Shown piece after piece: positions 13,301 to 23,422 of a stretch of DNA of 64,000 nt. Location of the stretch: NCBI GenBank assembly GCA_037013495.1, contig CM072808.1, positions 45,370,068 to 45,434,067 on the forward strand, in the 5' to 3' direction. Source of the DNA: Hippophae tibetana. Its lineage: Eukaryota; Streptophyta; Magnoliopsida; Rosales; Elaeagnaceae. The translations under genes and the position numbers were made by a program. The number at the start of each line of letters is the position of its first letter. Positions within the stretch are counted from its first letter, which is position 1. Below the pieces are notes generated by a model, which was given only the letters and a program-made list of their open reading frames with translations, was not told where the DNA came from and ran no database searches.

Positions 13301-16300
13301 AAGAGAGTATTAAAATTTCTAACTACTAACAACACATTCACATTGCTTTGTTAAGTTTCTTCTCCCATCTTGTATATTTCAGAACATATCATTGGGTAAG
13401 ATGATTGGCAGTGCTAGAAAGTGTCAGAGACTCTAATACTTTGAGTTAGCCAATGTGAGTGAATAGTGTCAAATTACAAATTGTAATTTTGTATCTTTCC
13501 ATAGGAAAAATGAAATTTTGTTGTGGTATTTTAAACAAGGTCACCCTAATTTTCAGTATTCAAAACAATTGTTTTCATCTCTTATTCAAAATAAATGATT
13601 GTATAATTTACAATGGGAAGCGTGTGAACTTGCTAAACATCGTTGTACCTCATTCTCGAAATCCAAATATACACCCTTTAAGCCATTCACCACAATCCAC
13701 AATGATTTAAGAGAATCTTCTCGAATTCTGAATCATACCCATACGAAATGGTTTGTCACCTTTATTGATGATCATGTTCGTGTATGTTGGAGCTATTTAT
13801 TAAATGATAAAATCGTTGTTGTACCATGTTAATTAATTTTCATTTTATGATTCTAACACAATTCTAAATACAAATTCAAATTTTGTGCACTAAGAATGGA
13901 ACTGAATATTTTAGTAATACCCTTGGGAATTATCTTCTACACCATAGAATAATCCACCAAATTTCATGTGTTTACACTCTTTAACAAAATGGAGTTGCAG
14001 AACGAAAAAAATGGCATCTGTTGGAAGTTGCATGTGCCGTAATATGTCAAAAAGGCTACAAGGAGATGTTATGTTAACATTTGCCCACCTCATAAATAGA
14101 ATGTTTAGTCATGTTTTTTTCTTTGAAACACCTCTGCACAAACTAAAAAAAAAGTTTTCCTACCTCTCATCTCATTGCGGATATTTCCCTCAAAGTGTTT
14201 AGGTTTACTGTTTTTGTACATATTTATTCCCACAATCGAAGTAAACTCGATTCAAGAGCTCTCAAATGTGTTTTTATTGACTATTCTCTTTCTCAAAAAG
14301 TATACAAATGTTATGATCCATCTACAAAGAGAGTCTTTACTAACCTTGATGTCGTATTCTTTTAAGGGGTATGAGTGTTTCCCAATGGAAATATGTTTCT
14401 TGATCTCTTAATGAAGACCGTACGTTTGGAAGTAAACCAAGCGACACCCAAGTGAAGCAAGAAAGAAGAGAGAGGATGATGGAAAAGCAGTTGAAAAAGA
14501 TAGATATCAGAGAATGGTTGGAAAGTTAATCTACTTATCACATAAGACTTGACATTGCATTTGTGATTAGTATGGTGAGTTAAAATATGCATTTTCTAAA
14601 AAAAAATTCACTTAAAAGCAGTATATAGAATTCTCGAATATCTCAAGAACTCCTTAGAAGGACTATTATTCAAAAAAACTGAAAGAAGAAAAATAAAAGT
14701 ATTTACAGATGCAGATTGGCCAAATTCAATATAAAATAGAAGATCTACTATTGGATATTGTATTTTTGTTTAGAGAAACCTAATAACACGAAGAAGTAAA
14801 AAAATAAAATATAGTACCCAAAAACGGTGCCGAAGTTGAATTTCGAGGTTGAAGAATCACCTAGAAGAACTACAGATCAAAATAGAAGTTCCACTCAAAA
14901 TATATTGTGATAACAAAGCTACTATCAATATTTCCTTCAACCCAGTTCAACATGATCGAACCAAACATATCGAAGTGGATAGGCATTTTATCAAAGAAAA
15001 AGTTGAGAATGAGATCATTTGCATGACCTTCATTCTTACAATAGAACAAACGGCATATATCTTCACTAAGGGTTTTCTCGACAAAGTTTCGATGATTTTG
15101 TGTACAAGTTAAACATGATTAGTAACTATGATCTAACTCAAGGTGGAGTGAAAATCCCGAATTATCAGGGATTTAGTATTCAAAATAAATAAATCAGTTA
15201 GGGATATTATTTGTAAACTGTTTGATGATAATTAGGGATATTAATTAGGAATACTTTTTTATTTTAAATTCAATTATGATTCTATTTTGCTGTATTGTAA
15301 AAACCACCTATGTACATGTAATTTATTAATCTGAATACAAACAATCAGAAACTGTTTTACATTCATTCAATCTTCAAATTGCACTCTGTCACCACCCATA
15401 TTCCAATGTTTAATGTTTTTTCTTTATTAAATTAAGACTTAGTTTCTATCTCTTGCATAACTTAATTTTGTGAATACGACATAAATGTTTGAAAAGTAAA
15501 TTAAATAATTACGAGGACTTCACATTGGCAGCATGAAGGTGAGAACATCTCTGAGGAAACCTACAATCTTCAATGGGAGGACTGCACAGAGCAAATTGAT
15601 TTAGCCGCGTTGGCGTCGAAAGAGCCTATTCTCTTCTATGATGAGGTGGATGCCTTGTATGATAACTAGTAGCATATGTGTGTGTTTATGTTCTTTTACC
15701 TGTTATGTATTATCCTACCATTTGCAACATTGTTCTTTTAATTGAGCAGGTAGTACTATATGAAGATGAATTGGCTGACAGTGGAGTGTCACTTCTAACT
15801 GTAAAAGTGGTAACTCTTCAATCTCTCACTATTTGTGATGGCCATTCATAATCCGCTTAGTACTGTTTTACAATGGGTGAGGACTGATCGTGTCATTATT
15901 GATTTTTCAGAGAGTCATGCCAAGTTCCTGGTTTCTTCTCCTGCGATTCTGGGTGAGATAGATTCCCTCAATTCTCTAAAATTTCAACTTGAATCATTTA
16001 GAGGAAGTTTGATCTAAAGAACATATCATAATGTCATGAGTCCATCCTTCAATTTCCCTAATTTCATTTATCTACTCATTGACTGACTGATCTCTTCTAA
16101 CAGCTTAGAGTTGATGGCATGCTTATGAGACTACGGGACAATCGTATGCATTGCATATTCAGTGACGATAAAAATCCTATAATTCTTCGAGAAAGCTGCT
16201 GGAGAGAAGCAACCTTTGAAGCTTTATCTGCTGTAAGTTTTTGTCCTTGCCCATGCTCATAGGCATGCTCTAGCAGGGATCATATTTTTTCACTGAACTA

Positions 16301-17503
16301 TTCGCAGCCCGTTATAGTTTCTTGTTTTTGTTGTTAGAGAATCCAAGAGAGGCCTCTAATCCTTTGCAATGCAAAAAGAGCTTGAGATAAGAAAGGAAAG
16401 TAAAAAAATGTGTTTAGCAGAGAGTAGATATTCAATCATCCATTTGATGTTTAATACTCCAGCAGGTATAGTGGAAGGATAAGGAAACAATTATGAGGGG
16501 TTTACCAGTCTAATACAAAATGGATTTGTGCGGAAATGAAAAACTAGTTCCTTTTCCTATTGGAAGGGAAAGAAAATCCTCTCTAGATATTTCATTTCCT
16601 ATTGCTAACCTAGAGCAACATTAACTATTTTAATGTATAAACGTCTAAATCTTTCTCTGGTCTTATTGACATCCCAACCAAAACTGCAACAGCCAAAAAA
16701 ATAGATAATTTAACCTGCTGGGTGTTGTAGCTTAATCAGAATCAGCTTGGTTATTTGGCCATACCTTGTGGAGATAAATGCGATTTGACTATTGCTATAA
16801 GTATTGTCAGTAAAGTTTTACAACATTGATGGAATTTTATGCTGGATTCAGGATTCCATATTGCAGCTTCATTTAGTAATGCAATATATGGTTTCATGAT
16901 GAAGCCATTTTTTGTTTAAAGTTAGAAATATAAAATATCTTTCCTTGGAGTCAAGGTTCTTAGACGAATATCTTGGTTTTGGTTGACATACTTCATGAAT
17001 GTTTTCAAGGTAACCTTATAATAGGTTTAACAACTGACTGAATTTTAGGAGACGAGTCACTAATTTATTTTTCATTGGTTCTTCTTTATGCTTTTATTTT
17101 TTCTTTCCCTCTTCCATTTCGCATCTTGCTAAGTTATAACAAACACGAAAAAAACAGTCATACTCACAGCTTCACAGTTCATTTGGACGAGGTCCCAAAA
17201 GCATGAGTATTCATTATGCAGTCTGTAAGCAAGCATGTACATGAGCTATGTAGGGCTGTACGTTACCCATATTGTCCACAGATTGTATGCAATATTAGGA
17301 ATTTTTGGCCCAAACTCCAAATACTAGAGATTTAGGGCCTAAACTGGTTTATTTGTTTTTCTATTCTTTGATTGGGTGATGGAATGGTGCAGAAAGGATA
17401 CCCTTCTGACTCTGCAGCATATAATGATCCCAGCATTATCAGCCAGAGGCTTCCCATCATCAGGCATAAGGTCCAAAAGCTTAAAGTTTCTGGTAATTTG
17501 TAA
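10305..17503 (+). CDS. TIP41L: TIP41-like protein (PP2A/TOR pathway regulator)
   Basis: Complete gene with eight exons: 10305-10444, 10932-11117, 11583-11673, 15532-15645, 15750-15809, 15911-15952, 16104-16232 and 17393-17503. They join in one frame to 290 aa, the usual plant length. Diagnostic family blocks are IHGWEVESRNRSI (exon 1), MVFGDSCLSLKH and FNAFDALVGWKREALPPVEV (exon 2), LDYDYTFTTPYCGS (exon 3), EPILFYDE/VVLYEDELADSG (exons 4-5), VRVMPSSWFLLLRFWLRVDG (exons 5-7) and ESCWREATFEALSAKGYP. The start is the ATG at 10305; an in-frame ATG at 10260 would add 15 residues of 5' UTR-like sequence and is not favoured. TIP41 proteins bind the TAP42/PP2A catalytic-subunit system downstream of TOR kinase, in cytosol and nucleus. 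Intron 3 carries a copia insertion, but all splice sites are intact. Confidence 0.97.
11777..11956 (+). repeat. 5' LTR of the copia element in TIP41-like intron 3
   Basis: Starts TGTGGAAATGATTTAG, ends CAATCTTCA, and is followed at once by the tRNA primer-binding site. It is shorter than the 3' LTR because two internal segments are missing. Confidence 0.9.
11957..11972 (+). other. Primer-binding site (initiator-Met tRNA) of the copia element
   Basis: TGGTATCAAAACAAGG lies directly after the LTR end CA. It differs by a few bases from the usual TGGTATCAGAGC of plant copia elements. Confidence 0.8.
15149..15376 (+). repeat. 3' LTR of the copia element in TIP41-like intron 3
   Basis: Starts TGAAAATCCCGAATTATC right after the purine tract and ends CAATCTTCA. 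It aligns with 11777-11956, with extra segments near its start and middle. Confidence 0.9.
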
Positions 17504-18691
17504 AGCTGTAGAAGTGTCTTCATGCAAGTGGATTAAGTTATTCCTATTTATTCCAACAAAATATTAAAGTGTTTATGTCTCTTAACCCTTTTTTTCCCTC
17601 TCTAAACATTCATATTATCTTTTCTACGTATGTTAGATAAGTAATGTATTTATGAGTGTTTACTAATTCATAATGGATTTCAATCAGAATGGAAACAAGA
17701 AAGACTTGTTGTGAAGGTCTGAGTTCATGCCTAGTTATAGGGTTAACATGGTGAAGGAGTGAAAGAAAGATTTTGCCAAGGTCAGAAGATTTGTTGAACA
17801 ATGCTTTCTTTTGTTGTAGATTGTATATATTATGAGAACTAGTGGCTTGAGAATTCTATAGAGCTACAAGCCAAAGGGTAAATAAAACAGTCTTTGGTAA
17901 TCCTCAGGAGCTCTCGCAAGTCAGTTCTCATATGCTCAATTTTGCAGGTACTTTTTGAATCAGAAACTTAGGTTCCCTTTTGCTATTATATGGCTGCAAC
18001 TTTATTAAGTTTGTTTTTAGATAGATAGTAATGCTCAATCAATCGTGAAGGGAAAGCAGGAACAAAGATAACATAAAAGTATAACCAATAATAATTTTTT
18101 TGTTGTGGATTGGCATTTATTTAGTGGTTCATTTCGATACAAGGTGTAGCCAATACTGACGTAGGCATATTTTATCAACCACCTTCTAGTACATTGGTAA
18201 AAGGCTTGACATTTTTTTCCAGGAACCAACCTAGAATGTTTTTTTCCCCTAAAAAAATGAAAAATGGCAGCACCAAACCGAGGCACGAATTAACTTGGTA
18301 GATGGTACGAACTATAATCCAAACATCCACTTATCTTAGAACACAACTTCACTTTTCAACTTCTGCTTAGAGGGAGAAGCAGCAAAAGTTGAAGTACTTC
18401 TTAGATGTGTCCAATTGTAACAAAATTACATTCATTTGTCACCAAGTAAAAAAAAAATATCTGAAAGAAAAATTATTTGTAGGTTCAAAATAAATAAGCT
18501 AGAGTGGAATTTAGTAATATTGTTTTTTTCCTTAGCTTTCTCATAGTGCATGAATAGGTAGGAACTGAATCTTTACAGTAAGCCTCATTCATAACATGTG
18601 TTAGTTCAAAATACAACTTCTGATATAGAAGATATTATGAGACTGAATAGTTCAAAACAAGGGTTGAATTGTTGAAACTTCGAAGATAAAA
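17504..18691. other. Convergent intergenic region between TIP41-like and C2H2 genes
   Basis: This holds the 3' UTR of the TIP41-like gene on the left and that of the minus-strand zinc-finger gene on the right. Short open frames here have no recognisable protein sequence. I see no mobile element. Confidence 0.6.
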
Positions 18692-19306
18692 TCACAAGCT
18701 TAAGTTTAAGTCAATCTTAACTGGAGAATCAGATTGTTGCTCTTGTACTACTTGTGGATCTAAACGGAAGCTTCCAGGCCAAATACAATCCATAGCATTA
18801 TCTAGCAAAAAGCTAGGTGTCCATAGCATTCCAAACCCAGAAGTATTAGAATCACTAAATTTTGCTACAATTGAGGTCCCATCTCTATTAGTCTTGTGCA
18901 CAAGTGAATGAGGCCTAACCCCTAGTGACCTAACCATAGAAGAAGAAGAAGAAGAAGTAGTATTCATAGGCAAACCCATCATTGACATCATTCTATGAGA
19001 TTGATATCTTCTAGCAGCTCCTCTTTCTCTCTTATGAGCATTTTGATGACCCCCTAATGCTTGTGAACTATAAAACTTCCTTTTGCAAAAGTTACAAGAA
19101 AATACCTTATTATTAGAAACAGGTCTTGATTGTGAGTCTGAGTTCCCAGTTGTCGTTGATGACGTCAAATTCCTACCTAGACTTAGGTTTAGCCACTCTT
19201 CTGGATTACCATCTTCTGTTGTTTCTTCAATGATATCAATGTTCTGATCGCTTGATAGCTCAATTGGCTGTCTGTTTTCTGTTGTTTCTTCTCCTTGGAA
19301 TATCAT
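18692..19306 (-). CDS. Single C2H2 zinc-finger transcriptional repressor with EAR motifs
   Basis: Intronless, 204 aa. One plant-type C2H2 finger lies near residues 70-90: [20 protein letters not shown] followed by NAH, with the invariant QALGGH helix, then a basic [11 protein letters not shown] stretch. The C-terminus is DLNLSL, a canonical EAR repression motif that recruits TOPLESS-type corepressors. An N-terminal [11 protein letters not shown] is a second LxLxL-type motif. The layout matches the one-finger subfamily of Arabidopsis ZFP1-ZFP8 relatives (nuclear; trichome, ABA or organ development). A GAA microsatellite at about 18941-18958 encodes a poly-Ser run. The start ATG at 19306 is preceded by an A-rich tract on the coding strand. 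I cannot assign a specific orthologue. Confidence 0.93.
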   Translation of the reverse strand: MIFQGEETTENRQPIELSSDQNIDIIEETTEDGNPEEWLNLSLGRNLTSSTTTGNSDSQSRPVSNNKVFSCNFCKRKFYSSQALGGHQNAHKRERGAARRYQSHRMMSMMGLPMNTTSSSSSSMVRSLGVRPHSLVHKTNRDGTSIVAKFSDSNTSGFGMLWTPSFLLDNAMDCIWPGSFRLDPQVVQEQQSDSPVKIDLNLSL

Positions 19307-21829
19307 CGTTTTTTTTTATTTCTTGATTAGATGATGAGGATCAAAGTAAGTGTAATCGAATGGAGGAGTTAGGTCTATACTTTGAAGGGTTTGATCAAAG
19401 TGGGAGACATTAGATTAATGGAGAGAGGAGGCATTAGAATTGGGAAGGAAAAGGAAGTGAAATTAGATGTATGTGTGGGTTTTTATTTTTTATTTTTAAA
19501 TTATCTCTTAACACAGTGACCCTACCCACCTCTTGTGATGCTTGGTGCACTTGGGACAATTCTTGTGTCATATGTACTGTTTCTCTTGCAAAGCTTTGGA
19601 TTCCCCACTTTTATCTCCTTTAGTTACTTTCTATCTTCTCTCTCACTTTTCATGTAATTTTCTCTGTAACTGCAGATATAAAAGGTTGACTATCTTCAGA
19701 AATTTTTTATTAAAAAAAATGCTAGAAATGTTAACTATATTGAGTCTTTATTAAGGTCACAAAATCGCTTGTTTTTTTAGTTTAAGCGAAAATTTATGCC
19801 AATTTCTAAGTTAGCTATGTACAAGATGTACTCGCGATTTTGAGATATTTTCAACACAATTTCCCAAAAATGCACGATTTTATATTCGAACTGATTTTCT
19901 ATCTATGGATTGATCCACCGGTTGCAAAAAGTTGACGTATAGAGTCAAAAATTATTCAATTATATTTTGCCACATAAGTTAAAAACATGCATATGAAATG
20001 GATAACATTTTACTCACGTCATAAGAGTAACGCTTCCTGCTTACAGAATAAATAATTCATTGTGCTTACTTTTGTACTTGTACAAGCATGGAGTTTCAAT
20101 CTTTGGGATGTGTGGGGATTGAATGCTTGGAAGCCATTCAATTTATTTAGGAGGTTAGCAATTATTGTCATGTGCAAGATATGCGAGTAGCATAAATAAT
20201 AATGACAAAAATATTGATGATAGAGTTAATGAGAAGTTAAATTCATTTTCTTAATAGAAAAAAAAAGGTTAAATTCATTTTCTATTTGAGAATTGTAAAT
20301 ACAGAGTGCCTTGAAACAGTTTTAGCAAACTTACAAAGAAGTAGAAAGAAGGCCACTCATTTGGTCTTTTATATGGCAAACAAGTGGTAATGTTGTAGGT
20401 TAGGCATGCCAATAATGAAGTAAAATCATTCATATCAATTAGGTTAGACAAATGCATTAAAGATGATACCCACCATATAACTAAAGTTGCATTTTTGAAT
20501 GGAGAAATGAGTGAGTGGTAAGCTTGAGAGTGATGAATATTGAGGTTACTCATGCATTATTGGAAAGTGCTTTTCTAGATAGACTTTAAAAAAAACTTAT
20601 ATTTAACTATTTTGCATCCAAATAGACCATAAGGATAAAACAATGTTATACATCTCAATTTAATATGTAATTTGATTAAAAATAAATATGAAAGTAACAC
20701 ATTACTTTTCTTTTTTTAAACAAATTATTTGTCATCAAGATATTTTAAAGAGTTATCAAGCTTTTTATCACTCTATGGTTAGTTGTATCAATTCTTAGGG
20801 ATTTTTTTTAATTCCATAACATAATTTTTTTATATATGAAATTTTATTTTTAAACTCATTTTATGCTGTGTACATATGTTTTTCACATGTTCAAAAAAAG
20901 CAAAAAAAAAACATATTTTTTAAATATTATAAATAAAATTGTGTGAATAATTAATTCATATAAAAATAGTAATTTTCCCTTTTTATTTTGGAAGGAAGTT
21001 AGTGGTGGTAGGGAGACTTTAGTTTATTAATTGCTTTTTAATTTGGTTTTACATGGGGCAGAAAAGGGACCAAAGATAAAGGGAAAAGATATGTAGATAG
21101 GGTCGTATCTTTTTGGTGTTTTGAAGTGTTACCTTTCTAACAAAGATGAGATCTAGAAGGGTGTCTTCATGTTGGGGCTTCTTCATATTCTTTTTTCAAA
21201 GCATTTAGTTGGTTGATGTATGTATGTGTACATTAAGACCACTTGTACTTTACAATTACATTCAGTGCTTTTGTTTATGTTCAACAAAAAGTCATCGAGA
21301 AGCTCAGTTCTCCCCAATACTCTTATTGATAGTGCGACCGTTATGAAAATGACGTTCCTTTATATTTTAACAAGTGTGGTGTAAATTTATGGGCTAGAGT
21401 GCTATCTAGATGGACTAAATGTTGGTGCACATAGGTGCCTTCTGGAGGTGAGGTGTAAGGTTCGAATTTTAGAATCCTCTTCCTTGTTTCGAGCTGAGCT
21501 TGGTTTGGTGTCTTGTATCTGACTTCACCTACCTTTTTTTTTTTTTGAAAAAGAAATGTGGTGTAAACTTAAATATTTTTAAAATGTTTTTCAACTTGAA
21601 TTTTTTGTTAATTTTAGATGACAGACATAGTCTGATTTAAAAATTTAAAGATATTATGTTCATAAAAAAGCAATCGATGGAACTCGAAACAACTAAAACT
21701 TGGTGGATGATAAAGATGTTAATTTGCTCCGTACAAGGAGGAACTTGTAGGAAAAAAATCGATTTTAACACGATCCCTTGGGGAGTAGGGTAGAGTTGAG
21801 GATCCATCCTCGCCTTGCTCATTCCTAAT
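19307..21829. other. Intergenic region upstream of the C2H2 gene
   Basis: The first few hundred bases are probably the zinc-finger gene promoter and 5' UTR, transcribed leftwards. The rest is AT-rich with T-runs and short spurious frames. I see no conserved coding sequence. It ends at the target-site duplication of a MITE. Confidence 0.55.
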
Positions 21830-22205
21830 TAGGGGTGTCCATAAACCGGTCCGGATCGGACCAAACCGTAAAATCGGATCAGACCAAACCAAACCGAACG
21901 GTTTTACTAATCAAACGGTCCGGTCCGGTTTGTACTAATTTCAAATCGTTCGGATCGGACCGGACCGGTTTAATAATATATTAAAAATTTCACATTATTC
22001 TTCATTAAATTATAAAAAAATCGGACCAAACCGGGAACCAAACTGGACCGAACCATTTTATAAATCAAACGGTCTAGTCCGATTTTTATTTCTTAAAATC
22101 GTTTCAAACGGTCTGATCCGTTCCGGTTTGAGTAATATGAACGATTCAGTTTGATTAAAAAAAATTTAGGAAAAACCGGACTGAACCGGACCATGGACAC
22201 CCCTA
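21830..22205. mobile_element. hAT-type MITE with TIR TAGGGGTGTCCAT, 376 bp
   Basis: The ends are perfect inverted repeats, TAGGGGTGTCCAT and ATGGACACCCCTA. They are flanked by an 8-bp target-site duplication with one mismatch, TTCCTAAT (21822-21829) and TTCCCAAT (22206-22213). An 8-bp TSD is typical of hAT elements. The inside has no coding capacity. It is built of repeated, mutually inverted CGGTCCGGTTT / AAACCGGACCG motifs, so single strands could fold extensively. It is far more GC-rich than its surroundings. Confidence 0.88.
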
Positions 22206-22213
22206 TTCCCAAT

Positions 22214-23290
22214 CTCTTTATATATATATATATATTATTTTAAAAAATATTATATATTTGTATAAATTTATAATTAGATTTAATAATTTTATTGAAAAAT
22301 ATTATTTCTATCACTAAATTAGTATCTTAATTATAAAATTACATTATAATAGTATATAAAATAATAATTATTTTAATGATTCTTAAAATAATTATATAAC
22401 TATTATCTTATATTCAAAATTTTAAATTTACTATATTTAATTAAATAATAAATATATAATTAAAATTTTATGTTGATTTTAATTATTTAATATATAATCG
22501 ATGTTAAATTTTTTTATCAGTAAAATTTTCAATTTGGTAAAAACAAAATTAAAACTCTCGTGGAAAATACTCACCTCACCCTCACTCGCAATTATTTGAA
22601 CGGACGATAATGACAATCTTACCTATCGCCCATCCCTTGTGGATGGTGATGTGACTGACTGTCTTCTAAGCTTGTAAACGAAGGGTGATACAGCTTTACA
22701 TGAAACAGATGCACGGAACGTATAAAAAATGCTTACATTTAAGACTTGATTTACATGTATTTATGGGGTATATTTTAATTAAAAAATAATATTATTTTGA
22801 AAATATGAAAAATAAATTGTGTACCGAAATAAATGCTTTTCATATTAAAAAAAAATGTCGAGTTAAAGTCAATAATATGAATAAGCAACGTGTGGAAGTA
22901 AGAAACCAATAGGGTTGACGAACTATTACAGTAGTGCCCTTCACAAACATGAAACAAACTTCTTTTGGCTATTCATTGAACAAACAAGCACTCACTATTA
23001 TCAATGTCAGAAGACTCAATAATTTATAAATGTCTCAGGTGAGACTCACGTTTACTATTAGACTATACATCTTGGGAGTTTCATGGCTGTCACAAATCAC
23101 AAAGTCACAAGCAGGTCAAAAGAGCGGGCCATCCTGCCTGTACCCAAAACAGAACACTAGTGCATTTCATACTCTGACCATTAATTATCTCCAACCTTTG
23201 GCATCCATTCCATGTGCTCTTAAAGTGCTTCCTCCAAATTATGACAAAAAAGTGCTTCTTCCAAGCAAATACAGCATGATATGCTGCAGG
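22214..23290. other. AT-rich intergenic stretch
   Basis: Begins with a short (TA)n tract at about 22218-22237 and continues as AT-rich DNA to about 22540, then more balanced sequence. An open frame at 23030-23296 has no recognisable protein features. Confidence 0.5.
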
Positions 23291-23422
23291 CTATGACATG
23301 CACAACTTACTACAGTATACAGTGTCTTTCTTTCCATCATCTGTTTCAATTCCATTGAGGCATTGACCATATTCACATGGAAGGCAATGACTTGCCGCCA
23401 AACCCACATATAAATTTGTTAT
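23291..23422 (-). pseudogene. Cysteine-rich exon-like fragment, identity unknown
   Basis: On the minus strand an acceptor-like GATAG precedes a frame reading NLYVGLAASHCLPCEYGQCL and continuing NGIETDDGKKDTVYCSKLCMS to a TAG stop. Six cysteines in about 40 residues, with acidic and Gly spacing, look like a genuine C-terminal coding exon and not chance AT-rich translation. No upstream exon on the same strand is recognisable within the next few kilobases, which are AT-rich. It may be the last exon of a lost or fragmented gene. I cannot name the family. Confidence 0.35.

Larger units (their letters stand above)
11777..15376 (+). mobile_element. Ty1-copia LTR retrotransposon in intron 3 of the TIP41-like gene, internally deleted
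   Basis: LTRs lie at 11777-11956 and 15149-15376, with a 5-bp target-site duplication AATTG (11772-11776 and 15377-15381). A primer-binding site TGGTATCAAAACAAGG follows the 5' LTR, matching the initiator-Met tRNA end used by copia elements. A purine tract AAGGTGGAG precedes the 3' LTR. Between them are gag (from 11993), a zinc-knuckle remnant near 12895-12950, a protease-like DSDVSDHMIDD near 13185, integrase-like sequence at 13560-14340 and RNase H (about 14850-15112, YCDNKATINI...RTKHIEVD). Most of the reverse transcriptase is missing between about 14400 and 14500. There are many stops. It is sense to the host gene and removed with the intron. Confidence 0.93.

Noticed and set aside
20275-20553. 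92-codon minus-strand open frame
   Set aside because: No recognisable motif, no splice context, and AT-biased composition like its surroundings.
23030-23296. 88-codon plus-strand open frame
   Set aside because: It lies opposite and next to the more convincing cysteine-rich minus-strand frame, and its own translation shows no conserved pattern.
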